64,000 nucleotides of DNA from Niabella beijingensis. Lineage in GTDB: Bacteria; Bacteroidota; Bacteroidia; Chitinophagales; Chitinophagaceae. Shown here one piece after another: positions 18,814-28,590 of the stretch. The stretch lies in assembly GCF_020034665.1 (NCBI RefSeq), contig NZ_JAIQDI010000001.1, forward strand, positions 2,976,001 to 3,040,000. The letters are read 5' to 3'. A program made the position numbers and the translations under genes. The first letter of the stretch is position 1; every line of letters begins with the position of its first letter. The notes under the pieces are model-generated. The model ran no database searches, was not told the origin of the DNA, and was given only the letters and a program-made list of their open reading frames with translations.

Positions 18814-18821
18814 TATTTTTG
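18814..18821 (+). promoter_or_regulatory. -7 promoter element of the glycosyltransferase gene
   Basis: TATTTTTG matches TAnnTTTG exactly, about 34 bases before the ATG at 18856. The T-rich stretch 20 bases upstream may serve as the -33 element. Confidence 0.4.
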
Positions 18822-18855
18822 TACCTGCAGGACGTAAAAAAACAATCATTCCGGA

Positions 18856-19947
18856 ATGTCTGAACCGCGCAGAAAAAATATTTTACTGGCACCTCTTGAT
18901 TGGGGATTAGGTCATACAACCAGATGTATACCAATAATTAATGAATTGCTGAAAAACGGAGCGAACGTACTGGTGGCGGGCAATACAGTACAGCAGCTTC
19001 TTTTGAAAAAAGAGTTTTCACAGCTGATCTACCTGCCGCTGGAGGGTTACAATGTGCGGTACACCACGCAAAAGAATCGCTTTGTAAGCCATCTTATGCG
19101 CCAGCTGCCCGGACTGCTGAAAGCGATACGGCAGGAACACCGCTGGCTCCGCCGTATTGTAAAGGAATATGCCATTGATGGTGTGATCAGCGATAACCGT
19201 TTTGGGCTCCATCATCCGGAACTGCCTGCCGTTTTTATTACGCACCAGTTAAAAATAAAAAACCCGTTAGGCGCGTTTATGGAAACAGTTTCCCGGAAGA
19301 TCAATTACCGGTGGATCAGCCGTTTTTCGGCCTGCTGGATCCCGGATTATCCGCAGGCGCCGGGACTTGCCGGAGACCTGTCGCACCCGGATAAAATGCC
19401 AGGGATCCCCTGCGCCTACCTGGGACCGCTTTCAAGAATGCAGCCGCTGGCCGTGCCAGGGATAAAGAACCGGATATTATTGCTGCTGTCTGGTCCTGAA
19501 CCGCAGCGTTCGCTTTTTGAAAAGATCATCTGTGAACAGCTGCCGTATATTAAGGGGAATATCGTATTGGTGCGGGGGCTGCCGGAGGGCAATGGCCCCG
19601 AGCTGGCTGTACCTTCGTCCGTTGTGGTTTACGATCACCTGCCTGCAGCTACCCTGAACCTGGAATTATGCAAGGCGGATGTGGTGGTATGCCGGAGCGG
19701 CTATAGTTCGGTAATGGACCTGCAGGCTATCGGCGCAACGCCGGTGCTGATACCTACTCCCGGCCAAACGGAGCAGGAATATCTGGCAGCGCTGCTCGGT
19801 GATCAGAAAAAAGCAGTAACCGGAACGCAGGACAGTTTCGACCTGGCTGTTCTGCTTGAAAAAGCAAAGGCATTGCAACCGGTGGGTCCGGTTCTGCAGG
19901 CACAGGCGCTGCTGGAAAAAGCCGTACAGGAGTTTCTTACAGGATAG
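18856..19947 (+). CDS. GT-B fold glycosyltransferase (MurG/GT28-like)
   Basis: The protein has 363 residues. The N-terminal half begins NILLAPLDWGLGHTTRCIPIINEL, with the glycine/His loop typical of MurG-like enzymes. The C-terminal half carries VVYDHLPAATLNLELCKADVVVCRSGYSSVMDL followed by PVLIPTPGQTEQEYLA, the GT28-type nucleotide-sugar binding segment. No membrane segment is visible, so it is likely cytosolic or peripheral. The acceptor is unknown. It is not MurG itself, because it lacks the usual murein cluster and is too divergent. It converges on the sixA-like gene. Confidence 0.82.
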   Translation: MSEPRRKNILLAPLDWGLGHTTRCIPIINELLKNGANVLVAGNTVQQLLLKKEFSQLIYLPLEGYNVRYTTQKNRFVSHLMRQLPGLLKAIRQEHRWLRRIVKEYAIDGVISDNRFGLHHPELPAVFITHQLKIKNPLGAFMETVSRKINYRWISRFSACWIPDYPQAPGLAGDLSHPDKMPGIPCAYLGPLSRMQPLAVPGIKNRILLLLSGPEPQRSLFEKIICEQLPYIKGNIVLVRGLPEGNGPELAVPSSVVVYDHLPAATLNLELCKADVVVCRSGYSSVMDLQAIGATPVLIPTPGQTEQEYLAALLGDQKKAVTGTQDSFDLAVLLEKAKALQPVGPVLQAQALLEKAVQEFLTG

Positions 19948-19963
19948 GCCGGAATGGGTACTG

Positions 19964-20455
19964 CTACTGATCCTTTGGTGAAAACGATTCGATAAACCTT
20001 TTCTTTGCCGTTTCAAAACTGCTCCAGTCGTCCATGGCCACTTCCATTACGGCCACACCACAGGTGGGCAGGCTGTCGATCCCTGCATGTGTGAGGTCGT
20101 TTATAAAATTGGTGACGCCTGGGTTATGGCCCACTATGGCCAGCGTGTTGATGTTCTCATTTTCGCGCAGCCAGCCGATGGTTTCGGTGATCCCCAGCAC
20201 ATCCGCCAGGTAGAGGCTTTCAAAATAGCGGATATTATTGCCTTTTATTCCCAGTACTTCTGCAAAGATGCGGGTGGTTTGCATGGTCCTTTCGGAGTTG
20301 CTGGAAAAGATTTTGTCGACAGTATATCCTTTATCCTTCAGCTTTTTTGCCATTGCCGCCGCGTTCCGGAGTCCCCGTTCTGTCAGTCTGCGTTCAATAT
20401 CTTTTCCAAAGCCCTGTTCTGCTTTGGCATGCCGGATGATAATCAATGTTTTCAT
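19964..20455 (-). CDS. SixA-like histidine phosphatase
   Basis: The protein has 163 residues of the histidine phosphatase superfamily. The RHG motif is IIRHAKAEQG (His at residue 9), the second arginine is in SSNSERTMQTTRIF, and the second His is in LAIVGHNPGVTNFIND. Its compact size and the single-domain layout match SixA, which dephosphorylates phosphohistidine on HPt domains. The actual substrate here is not shown by sequence. Confidence 0.88.
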   Translation of the reverse strand: MKTLIIIRHAKAEQGFGKDIERRLTERGLRNAAAMAKKLKDKGYTVDKIFSSNSERTMQTTRIFAEVLGIKGNNIRYFESLYLADVLGITETIGWLRENENINTLAIVGHNPGVTNFINDLTHAGIDSLPTCGVAVMEVAMDDWSSFETAKKRFIESFSPKDQ

Positions 20456-20677
20456 GAACCTGTTTTCGGATTGAGCTAAAAAATCTTTACAAGTTTAAGC
20501 AATAAAAAGGGTATGGCAATCTTCTTTTTTTGAACGGATTAGCTGTTTTTAAGCCGGATTTTCTGCTTAAGAAATATCGTGTTTTTGGTACATAATAAAA
20601 AAATTTTTTTTGTTAAAGAAATGTTACCTTCAGCATTACAATCCTCAATTTTTAACTTTCTAAACACGAAAAGCCGT

Positions 20678-23600
20678 ATGAAAAGAACGAACGTTTTTTG
20701 CTTGTTATTCATGCTCTTTTGTCTAGGCTTTACTCTTGACAGTTTTAGTCAGACAAAAACAATTACAGGAACGGTTACAGACGACAAGGGAACCCCTGTC
20801 GCAAATGTTTCTGTTGTATTAAAAGGGGGCACTTCCGGCACCTCGACCAACACGGAAGGACAATTTTCGATTACAGCCAAAACAGGAGATGTGCTGGAAT
20901 TTTCCAGTGTCGGATTTAAAAACACCAATGCTACGGTGGGTAACCAAAGCACGATTGCTGTAAGCATGCAGAGCGATGCTACCAGTCTTACGGATGTGGT
21001 AGTGATCGGTTACGGAACTGCGCGAAAAAAGGACCTTACGGGTTCTGTAGCTGTAGTGGACATGAAGGAGCTGAAATCCCAGCCCGCAGCCAGTCCCCTG
21101 GAAGCCTTACAGGGGAAGGCGGCAGGGGTGCAGATCGTGAACGACGGATCACCAGGGGCCACCCCCCAGGTCCGGATCCGTGGCTTCAGTACCATCAGCA
21201 ACAATGATCCTTTATATATTATTGACGGGATGCCTTACCAGGGTAAGCTGAGCTGGCTGAATGCCAATGATATTGAAAGCATGCAGGTATTAAAGGATGC
21301 CTCTGCCGCTTCCATCTATGGTTCCCGGGCGAACAACGGGGTGGTGATCGTTACAACCAAGAAAGGAAAATCAGGTCCGCCGAAGCTGAACCTGGATGTG
21401 TACTACGGCAGCCAGAACCCTAACAGGGGGCGGTTTCCCAAATACCTGAACCCTCAGCAGTTTGCTGAATTTTTGTATGCCGGATATAAAAATGCCAACC
21501 TGCCTATAACAAATGATTATTATGGATCGGATCCTAACAATCCCACGCTACCGGAATACTTGCTGGCGGGCGGCACTTACGGTCAGAAAATCACTTCGGA
21601 TATGGTAAACCCTTCGCTGTATAATTATTCCATGGATGGGAAAACGTTCTACCAGATCACCAGGGCCAACCAGGCGGGTACAGACTGGTACCGGACTATT
21701 ACCCAGAATGCTTCCATTCAGAACTATCAACTTACATTAAGCGGTGGTGGGGAAAAAGCCAATTATGCAGTAAGCGGGGGATATATGAACCAGGACGGTA
21801 TTGTGAAATACACCGGGTTTAAACGCTACACCATCCGTGCCAATACCAATTTTACACTATTGGGCGACCGCCTGCAACTGGGTGAGAATATGCAATATTC
21901 CAGGACAGAGAACCAGGGTTTTTCCACGAATGTAAATACTGCGGGAAGCTATATGGGTGAGGGGTCACCTATCGGCTGGGCGTATCGTGTTCAAACCATC
22001 ATTCCTGTTTATGATATCATGGGCAACTTTGCAGGCAGCCGGGGTAATCTGCTGGGAAACGCGGAGAACCCGCTGGCCGTGCTCTACCGGGCCAAGGACA
22101 ATGTGGGCACTTCTAACCAGTTTTTCGGAAGCGCTTATGCTGATCTTAAGATCCTTGAGTCCCTGCACCTGAGATCCACTTACGGTGTCCGGTACGAGAC
22201 GTATAATGGTGTATCCGTAGGTTATCCGAATCCGGAACGTGCCGAAGGAAGCTATGATAACCATACCTTCAGTGAGAATATGGGCTGGGGTACAGACTGG
22301 ACCTGGTCCAATACCCTTACGTATAAAACGCGGTTTGGTGAAAAACATGACCTGACAGCGATGGTAGGTACCGAGGCAGTAAAGGCCTGGGGGCGTTATC
22401 TGACCGGGTCGGCAAATGGCTACTTCCTGATGGGAGATATGAACTATTATTATATGAACACGGCAACCTCCACTCCTGTTGCCAAGAATAATGATCCTAT
22501 TACGCAACCCAACTCGCTGTTCTCGATTTTCGGAAGAGTGGATTACGGATACCTGGACCGGTACCTGATCTCTGCAACCCTGCGCCGGGATGGTTCTTCA
22601 CGGTTCGGGCCTAATAACAAATATGGTAATTTCCCGGCTGTGAGCCTGGCCTGGAGGGTATCGAACGAAGAATTCATGAAAAGCGTGAGCTGGGTGGATG
22701 ACCTGAAATTACGCGCCGGATGGGGTGTTACCGGTAATCAGTCCATCCCCGATTTTCAGTACCTGAAATTATTGCAGGCGTCTATTAATAACGCCAACTA
22801 TCCCGTTAACGGCACCGGTCTTGGCAGTGGGGTATGGACCTACAGCTATGATAACCCGGATATAAAATGGGAACAGGCCCAGTCCTTAAACCTTGGGATT
22901 GATTTTACCCTGCTGCAACATAAATTAGACGGGTCTTTTGACTGGTACAATAAAAAAACGGTGGACATGCTTTATAAGCTGGACCTGCCTGCACAGGCCA
23001 TCGGCGGAGGTTCGTCTCCCTATATAAACCTGGGCGAGATGAGCAATAAAGGTTTTGAACTGGTGCTGAACTACCACTACAGCAGCCATGTCAGCAGCAG
23101 GCCCTTTACGTTTGATGCCGGTGTGAATTTTTCAAGAAACATCAATAAGCTGGTTTCACTGAGAGAAGGGGTTCAGAAAGTAAACATGCTCACCAACCGT
23201 TCTGTAATACCTTCTGTGATCAAGGCCGGGCTTCCCTTTGGAGCTTTTTATGGATACAAAGTTGAGGGGATATTCAAAACAGACCAGGAAATCGCCAGTG
23301 CTGCACAGCAGACAGGAGCCCATTTGGGTGGATTCCGTTATGCGGATGTATCCGGGCCGGATGGCACACCTGACGGCATCATTGATGATAACGACCTGAC
23401 CTTTATCGGCAGCCCGCATCCGAAATTTATTTATGGTCTGAACCTGAATGCAAGCTATAGCAACTTTGACATTTCCCTTGCGTTTAACGGATCCCAGGGA
23501 AATAAGATCTTTGATTTTACACGCCTGTACACAGATCTCAGCCTGTTTGACGGATCGGTAAGCGACCGGATGCTGAACGCCTGGAGCCCGGAGAATCCCG

Positions 23601-23920
23601 ACAGCGATATACCCGCGCCTAACCGGAACCGGCCCGCTATCGAACTGCTCTCCAACAGCTATTTTATACAGGACGGCAGCTACCTGAAATTAAAACTGGC
23701 GCAGATCGGTTATAATTTTAAACTGAACGGCGCCCTGAAGGATAGAATTCAGAATCTGAGGCTGTATGTAAGCGGCACTAACCTGTTTACCATTACCAAG
23801 TACAGCGGACTGGATCCGGAAGTTACTTCTTCTCCGGGAACCTATGCAGCTCCGGGAGTGGACCTGGGTATGTATCCGATGTCTCGTCAGTACCTGATTG
23901 GTTTAAACGTTACATTCTAA
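20678..23920 (+). CDS. SusC-type TonB-dependent outer-membrane transporter
   Basis: The protein has 1080 residues from ATG 20678, chosen because it opens directly into a signal peptide (MKRTNVFCLLFMLFCLGFTL, then DSFSQ). An upstream in-frame ATG at 20579 lies in promoter-like sequence. After the signal comes a carboxypeptidase-regulatory-like domain (GTVTDDKGTPVANVSVVLKG, to about residue 105) and the SusC signature DVVVIGYGTARKKDLTGS. The plug domain (DPLYIIDGMP, ASAASIYGSRANNGVV) and a C-terminal beta-barrel ending in Phe follow. It imports an oligomeric nutrient with its SusD partner 24 bases downstream. No STN domain, sigma/anti-sigma pair or hydrolase is adjacent, so the substrate cannot be named. 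Confidence 0.95.
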   Translation: MKRTNVFCLLFMLFCLGFTLDSFSQTKTITGTVTDDKGTPVANVSVVLKGGTSGTSTNTEGQFSITAKTGDVLEFSSVGFKNTNATVGNQSTIAVSMQSDATSLTDVVVIGYGTARKKDLTGSVAVVDMKELKSQPAASPLEALQGKAAGVQIVNDGSPGATPQVRIRGFSTISNNDPLYIIDGMPYQGKLSWLNANDIESMQVLKDASAASIYGSRANNGVVIVTTKKGKSGPPKLNLDVYYGSQNPNRGRFPKYLNPQQFAEFLYAGYKNANLPITNDYYGSDPNNPTLPEYLLAGGTYGQKITSDMVNPSLYNYSMDGKTFYQITRANQAGTDWYRTITQNASIQNYQLTLSGGGEKANYAVSGGYMNQDGIVKYTGFKRYTIRANTNFTLLGDRLQLGENMQYSRTENQGFSTNVNTAGSYMGEGSPIGWAYRVQTIIPVYDIMGNFAGSRGNLLGNAENPLAVLYRAKDNVGTSNQFFGSAYADLKILESLHLRSTYGVRYETYNGVSVGYPNPERAEGSYDNHTFSENMGWGTDWTWSNTLTYKTRFGEKHDLTAMVGTEAVKAWGRYLTGSANGYFLMGDMNYYYMNTATSTPVAKNNDPITQPNSLFSIFGRVDYGYLDRYLISATLRRDGSSRFGPNNKYGNFPAVSLAWRVSNEEFMKSVSWVDDLKLRAGWGVTGNQSIPDFQYLKLLQASINNANYPVNGTGLGSGVWTYSYDNPDIKWEQAQSLNLGIDFTLLQHKLDGSFDWYNKKTVDMLYKLDLPAQAIGGGSSPYINLGEMSNKGFELVLNYHYSSHVSSRPFTFDAGVNFSRNINKLVSLREGVQKVNMLTNRSVIPSVIKAGLPFGAFYGYKVEGIFKTDQEIASAAQQTGAHLGGFRYADVSGPDGTPDGIIDDNDLTFIGSPHPKFIYGLNLNASYSNFDISLAFNGSQGNKIFDFTRLYTDLSLFDGSVSDRMLNAWSPENPDSDIPAPNRNRPAIELLSNSYFIQDGSYLKLKLAQIGYNFKLNGALKDRIQNLRLYVSGTNLFTITKYSGLDPEVTSSPGTYAAPGVDLGMYPMSRQYLIGLNVTF

Positions 23921-23944
23921 ATATTGATTTTAAAATATTATTGT

Positions 23945-25669
23945 ATGGCAAAGAAATTATATAGCGCTGTATTTATTCTTTTCATTCTGGTCACGGTATA
24001 TTCCTGTGGAAAATCATTCCTGGATGCCAAACCCCAGGGTGCGCTTGCAGAGCCGCAACTGGCAAATACGAAGGGAGTGGAATCTGCCCTTATCGGTGCT
24101 TATGGTATTATGAACGGAAATATCAGTGGCACCTGGGGTAACTATTCCAGCGGACCCAGTCAATGGCTGTATGGAGAGGTGGCAGCAGACAATGCGCATA
24201 AAGGCAGTAACAGTACGGACCAGTCGCCGATGAATGATATCGAGCTGCACAAAGTAAATCCGTCCAACGATAACCTCCCCACCATGTGGCGGGTGTATTA
24301 TGAAGGGGTCATCCGTTGTAATACCACGCTCAAACTGCTCAGTGTGGTGCAGAGTGGCGGTGGCGAAAAATTCAGCGAGGACCGTGCTAAAGAAATAGCT
24401 GCAGAAGCAAGACTGTTACGGGGCCACTATTATTTTTTCCTGGCACGAGTGTTTAAAAACATTCCCTATATCGACGAGAATATGAGCGTTCAGGAGGCAG
24501 CGCAGGTAAAAAATGATAAGGACGTGTTCCCGATGATCGAAGCTGATTTTAAAGCGGCTGCGGAGGGATTGCCCGGCGATTATAAAAAGCCGTTGAATGA
24601 GGCTGGCCGGGTAGACAAATATGCTGCCGAGGCTTACCTGGGAAAATTATACCTCTACCAGAAAAGATATCCGGAAGCACTGGTTGAATTTAAAAAGGTA
24701 ATTCAGAACAAGCCTGCCCTGACGGACCTGGCATTCGAGGCCAATTTTAATGTCAAAACAAAGAACGGACAGGAAGGGATACTTGTTTCCCAAAGCATCA
24801 TTAATCCCGATGGAAGCGGGGATAACGCCAATGTAGGCGACATGCTGGCCGGCCTCTATGGAAATTCACCTGGTGGATGCTGCGGTTTTTTCCAGCCGTC
24901 CGTAGACCTGGTGAATGCCTTTAAGGTGGGTACCGATGGATTGCCCTACCTGGATGGCAGCTACCGGACCAACCCCTACAAATCAGATCAGGGGCTGAGC
25001 GGCGGTGCGGCGGATGCATATAAGCTGGACACCACCCTTCGCTTTGATCCGCGCCTGGACTATACGGTGGGCCGGAGGCTGGTACGATACCGCGACTGGG
25101 GTGTGGTGGTGCCCGGATGGATACGCGATCAGCCATTCGGAGGACCCTTTGTAGCAGTAAAACAATCGATCAACCAGTCAGATTTTAGCGGCAATGTGGC
25201 CACCGGAACAAATTATCTTAATGCGCAGAATATAAATATCATCCGGTTATCTGATGTGTACCTGATGGCCGCCGAGTGTGCGGTAGAAACAAGCGCCCTG
25301 GGGGATGCAAAGGATTGGGTGAATGCGGTACGGCTGCGCGCTGCCAATTTAGATCCGGTGTTAACAGGCTACGGGAACCCCGCTGCCAAGTATCTGATAA
25401 AAACCTATAACTCATTCCCCAACCAGGATTATGCGCGGAATGCAGTGCGGTTTGAACGAAGGCTGGAACTGGCGCTGGAAGGACATCGCTATTATGACCT
25501 GGTACGCTGGGGCACAGCTGAAGAAGTGCTGAAGTCATATATGACCTTCGAAAAGCAATACGTATCTGCGTCTCAGCCTGCAGGGTTCACCTACCCCGAC
25601 TGGGATAAGGGCCTGCCCATTCCGCAGGAACAGATCGATCGCGCGCAGGGGATATTGACACAGAATTAA
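23945..25669 (+). CDS. SusD/RagB-family nutrient-binding lipoprotein
   Basis: The protein has 574 residues from ATG 23945. The signal ends in a lipobox, VTVYSC, so the protein should be lipidated and surface-displayed. The SusD TPR-like fold is indicated by AEARLLRGHYYFFLARVFKNIPY, VDKYAAEAYLGKLYLYQKRYPEALVEF, and the C-terminal block RFERRLELALEGHRYYDLVRWG. It caps the SusC barrel and captures the ligand. A segment with GGCCGFF (about residue 318) adds an unusual CC pair. It is cotranscribed with the upstream susC and followed by a terminator. Confidence 0.95.
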   Translation: MAKKLYSAVFILFILVTVYSCGKSFLDAKPQGALAEPQLANTKGVESALIGAYGIMNGNISGTWGNYSSGPSQWLYGEVAADNAHKGSNSTDQSPMNDIELHKVNPSNDNLPTMWRVYYEGVIRCNTTLKLLSVVQSGGGEKFSEDRAKEIAAEARLLRGHYYFFLARVFKNIPYIDENMSVQEAAQVKNDKDVFPMIEADFKAAAEGLPGDYKKPLNEAGRVDKYAAEAYLGKLYLYQKRYPEALVEFKKVIQNKPALTDLAFEANFNVKTKNGQEGILVSQSIINPDGSGDNANVGDMLAGLYGNSPGGCCGFFQPSVDLVNAFKVGTDGLPYLDGSYRTNPYKSDQGLSGGAADAYKLDTTLRFDPRLDYTVGRRLVRYRDWGVVVPGWIRDQPFGGPFVAVKQSINQSDFSGNVATGTNYLNAQNINIIRLSDVYLMAAECAVETSALGDAKDWVNAVRLRAANLDPVLTGYGNPAAKYLIKTYNSFPNQDYARNAVRFERRLELALEGHRYYDLVRWGTAEEVLKSYMTFEKQYVSASQPAGFTYPDWDKGLPIPQEQIDRAQGILTQN

Positions 25670-25703
25670 TAGCCACAATGCGGCCATTGGCCGGTTAAAA
25701 AAT

Positions 25704-25738
25704 AAAGAGGGTGTTTCATTCCGGAACATCCTCTTTTT
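25704..25738 (+). terminator. Terminator of the first susCD operon
   Basis: The hairpin AAAGAGGGTGTT with AACATCCTCTTT (12 pairs including one G-U) is followed by TTTTT. A small GGCCATTGGCC palindrome lies just upstream at about 25682-25692. Confidence 0.8.
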
Positions 25739-25914
25739 AGTTGAGGTATGGTGACCGGTTCCGGTCACAAAAAGAAGGTAAAACAGGGATGTGTTCAGCG
25801 TCATGATACCTGCAGTAACTGACTACTGCATGAATGCATGCTGCAGACAGCGTCATAATTTCTGGAATAACAATGCCCGATCCCCGGTGCCGGAGGAAAA
25901 AGGAGAGGTAAAGA

Positions 25915-27762
25915 TCAATATCCCCTTTCGTTCTTTCCCTCCATATAGTTCATAAATGCCTGGTTCACCACGCGGTTACCTCCCCGTGTGGGATAGTTAC
26001 CGGTAAAGTACCAGTCGCCCAGGTTATTGGGACAGGCTTTATGCAGGTCTTCAATGCTCTGGAAGATCACCTGTACCGGGATGTCTAACCCGGCAGGAGT
26101 GATCATCTCGGCAATTTTGTCGGTGATCTCTTCCACGGTGCTGCCCTTATATAATTGCTGCACCACATTTTCTGTATCCAGCAGGTTTTGCTCCTTCAGT
26201 GTCTTGCATTTTTGCCACAGCTCATCCAGCAGCGATTCATTGCCTTTGTCCTTCAGCACATTTACTGCAGCATTAAAGGCGATAAAATCGCCCATCTTGC
26301 TCATATCGATGCCATAGCAATCGGGATAACGGATCTGCGGACAGGAAGAGACCACAATGATCTTTTTGGGTTGCAGCCGGGAAAGCATTTTAATGATGCT
26401 TTCTTTCAGCGTGGTGCCTCTTACAATAGAGTCGTCAATAACCACAATTGTGTCAATGCCCGGGCGCACCGTACCGTAGGTGATATCATAAACGTGCTGC
26501 ACCATCTCGTTCCGGCTGGCATCTTCTGTTATAAAAGTGCGCATCTTTACATCCTTGATGGCGATCTTATCGATCCGGATGCGGCGATTGATCATCTCAC
26601 TCAGCTTCTCCTCATCATAGTCCTTACCCCAGCTCATGATCCGCTCGATCTTGATTTTGTTCAGATAGAGCTGCATGCCTTTGTGAAGCCCGAGGAAGGC
26701 CACTTCTGCCGTATTGGGAATATAAGAGAAGATCGTGTTCTTTAAATCAAAGTCAATGGCTTTCAGTACCTGTTCGCTCAGGTTAAATCCAAGTGCCTTA
26801 CGTTCCTTATAGATCTTTTCGTCGCTGCCGCGTGAGAAATAGATCCGTTCAAAGCTGCAGGCCCTGCGTTCGCCGGGTGTTACCACTTCAGCGATCTCAT
26901 AGGTGCCGTCGGAGTTAACCATGAGTGCATTGCCCGGCATTAATTCTTTTACCTCGTTTTCCCCCACATTAAACGTGGTGCGGATGGCGGCGCGTTCAGA
27001 AGCAGCTACGATCACCTCATCATCAATATAATAATAGCAGGGGCGTATGCCATGCGGATCCCGGAATACAAATCCGATGCCTTCACCCGTGATACCGCCT
27101 ACCGTAAATCCGCCGTCAAACATCGGGATCACTTCCTGCAATACATCTTTGATCGCGACATTACCGGGGCTTTTCTTATCGGCTTCAATGAGGTAATGGT
27201 GCACGATCTCCATCATGGCGGCCAGGTCGCTCTGTTTCTGGAAATTACCCGGAACAATGTTTAACTTCTCGAAGAGTTCGGTCGTGTTCACCAGGTTAAA
27301 ATTCCCCGCCAGTGCCAGGTTCCTTCCGGGGACCGTGTTCCTTTTTATAAACGGATGACAAAAATCGGCATTGTTCTTCCCCTGTGTACCGTAGCGGAGA
27401 TGCCCGAGCAGCAACTCTCCAAGGAATTTGATATGCCCCTTCATCAGGCCGGGATGCTTTAGGGCATCCGGGTTATAGCGGCATAACTCATCTACTTCCT
27501 CTGCAATGGTTTTAAACAGACCAGAGATCGCCTGCGGCTCTGCACTGCGCATCCGGTGCAAAAAAGGATAGCCCGGTTCCACATTCAGCTTTACACTGGC
27601 AATGCCGGCACCGTCCTGTCCGCGGTTGTGCTGCTTTTCCATAAGGAGGTAAAGCTTGTTCAGCCCCCACATTACGGTTCCATGCTGTTTTAGATAGTGA
27701 GAAAAAGGTTTGCGGAGCCGTACAAAAGCCAAACCGCATTCATGCTTTATAGGATCACTCAT
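25915..27762 (-). CDS. Amidophosphoribosyltransferase-like class II amidotransferase
   Basis: The protein has 615 residues. The N-terminal class II glutaminase has its nucleophile in HECGLAFVRL (Cys9, exposed after propeptide removal). Support residues lie in LLGHLRYGTQGK, ALAGNFNLVN, KQSDLAAMM and FRDPHGIRPCYY. The C-terminal phosphoribosyltransferase has the PRPP loop TIVVIDDSIVRGTT. This is PurF chemistry, transferring glutamine ammonia to PRPP as the first step of purine synthesis. It is about 100 residues longer than classical PurF, with insertions in both halves and a C-terminal extension. Bacteroidota often carry this long form besides a canonical PurF, so I leave the symbol open. Confidence 0.88.
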   Translation of the reverse strand: MSDPIKHECGLAFVRLRKPFSHYLKQHGTVMWGLNKLYLLMEKQHNRGQDGAGIASVKLNVEPGYPFLHRMRSAEPQAISGLFKTIAEEVDELCRYNPDALKHPGLMKGHIKFLGELLLGHLRYGTQGKNNADFCHPFIKRNTVPGRNLALAGNFNLVNTTELFEKLNIVPGNFQKQSDLAAMMEIVHHYLIEADKKSPGNVAIKDVLQEVIPMFDGGFTVGGITGEGIGFVFRDPHGIRPCYYYIDDEVIVAASERAAIRTTFNVGENEVKELMPGNALMVNSDGTYEIAEVVTPGERRACSFERIYFSRGSDEKIYKERKALGFNLSEQVLKAIDFDLKNTIFSYIPNTAEVAFLGLHKGMQLYLNKIKIERIMSWGKDYDEEKLSEMINRRIRIDKIAIKDVKMRTFITEDASRNEMVQHVYDITYGTVRPGIDTIVVIDDSIVRGTTLKESIIKMLSRLQPKKIIVVSSCPQIRYPDCYGIDMSKMGDFIAFNAAVNVLKDKGNESLLDELWQKCKTLKEQNLLDTENVVQQLYKGSTVEEITDKIAEMITPAGLDIPVQVIFQSIEDLHKACPNNLGDWYFTGNYPTRGGNRVVNQAFMNYMEGKNERGY

Positions 27763-27782
27763 AACAATACAAAAAAGAAATG

Positions 27783-27790
27783 CAAAGTTA
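27783..27790 (-). promoter_or_regulatory. -7 promoter element of the amidophosphoribosyltransferase gene
   Basis: The minus strand reads TAACTTTG, an exact TAnnTTTG match, 20 bases before the ATG at 27762. Confidence 0.45.
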
Positions 27791-27886
27791 CGATTTTGCA
27801 GCCGAAAGAACGCTTAATGTAGGTTAATGGACTTACTTTTTTAAAGCCGTTGCTTCCCAGGTATTTATGCTCCTAAAAAACGTTTG

Positions 27887-28555
27887 TTACTCGCTGATGC
27901 CGCTGTTCAGAAAACGGACCAGGGGCTGTAATGTCTGAAATGCTTTCACTGCCGTGGTGAGCAACGACGCTGAGGTCAGTTCTGTATCCGGCAGATTGGC
28001 AAGGGCGGTGAAGCTTTTGTATTTCAGGTAAGCTGCTGCGGGGTTGTCGGGTTCATATCCTTTGGGCACTCTCGATAATACCTGGCCCTCTTCAACCGTA
28101 AGACCCCCGTAAATATCTCTGAACTTTTTGGAATGGAGTACTTTTTCAAATTCCGGCAGGTTATAATCGATCTCCTGGCGTATTTTGGCAAGTTCTGCGG
28201 GCATCGGCTGCCAGAGCCCGCCACCAATAAAGCTGCCGCCCGGCTCCAGGTGAAGGTAGTAGCCGGCTTTGAGCGACTTCTTACCCTCGGGATTGATATA
28301 GGCGCCGAAGTTGGATTTGTAAGGACTTTTGTCCTTGGAAAAACGTACATCCCGGTTGATCCGGAACAGGCAGTCCTTTGCGGTCAGGTGCGTTATGGAC
28401 GGCTCGCTTTTTCCAAAGGCTGCGATAAGCGCTTCGATAAAACCGGCATAGTCCGCCCGTGCGGCTTCATAGGCTTTCCGGTTGGCATCAAACCAGGGCT
28501 TGTTGTTATTATTTTTCAGGGTTGCCAGGAACTTGAGCGTAGATTTTTGGATCAT
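27887..28555 (-). CDS. DUF2461 domain protein
   Basis: The protein has 222 residues from the ATG at 28555 (MIQKSTLKFLATLKNNNNKP). An upstream in-frame ATG at 28612 lies inside a repeat and before the promoter. DUF2461 blocks include NNKPWFDANRKAYEAARADY, FRINRDVRFSKDKSPYK, and YYLHLEPGGSFIGGGLWQP. The family is widespread in bacteria and its activity is unknown. It is monocistronic with its own -7 element. Confidence 0.9.
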   Translation of the reverse strand: MIQKSTLKFLATLKNNNNKPWFDANRKAYEAARADYAGFIEALIAAFGKSEPSITHLTAKDCLFRINRDVRFSKDKSPYKSNFGAYINPEGKKSLKAGYYLHLEPGGSFIGGGLWQPMPAELAKIRQEIDYNLPEFEKVLHSKKFRDIYGGLTVEEGQVLSRVPKGYEPDNPAAAYLKYKSFTALANLPDTELTSASLLTTAVKAFQTLQPLVRFLNSGISE

Positions 28556-28560
28556 GGCTG

Positions 28561-28568
28561 CAAAGTTA
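28561..28568 (-). promoter_or_regulatory. -7 promoter element of the DUF2461 gene
   Basis: The minus strand reads TAACTTTG, only 5 bases from the start codon at 28555. Translation would begin near the 5' end of the mRNA. This supports the short form of the protein. Confidence 0.45.
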
Positions 28569-28590
28569 AGCGATTCCTTAAATAAGCTAT

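Noticed and set aside
20579..20677. Upstream start of the first susC gene
   Set aside because: The extension is A/T-rich, contains T-runs typical of promoter DNA and would place the signal peptide internally.
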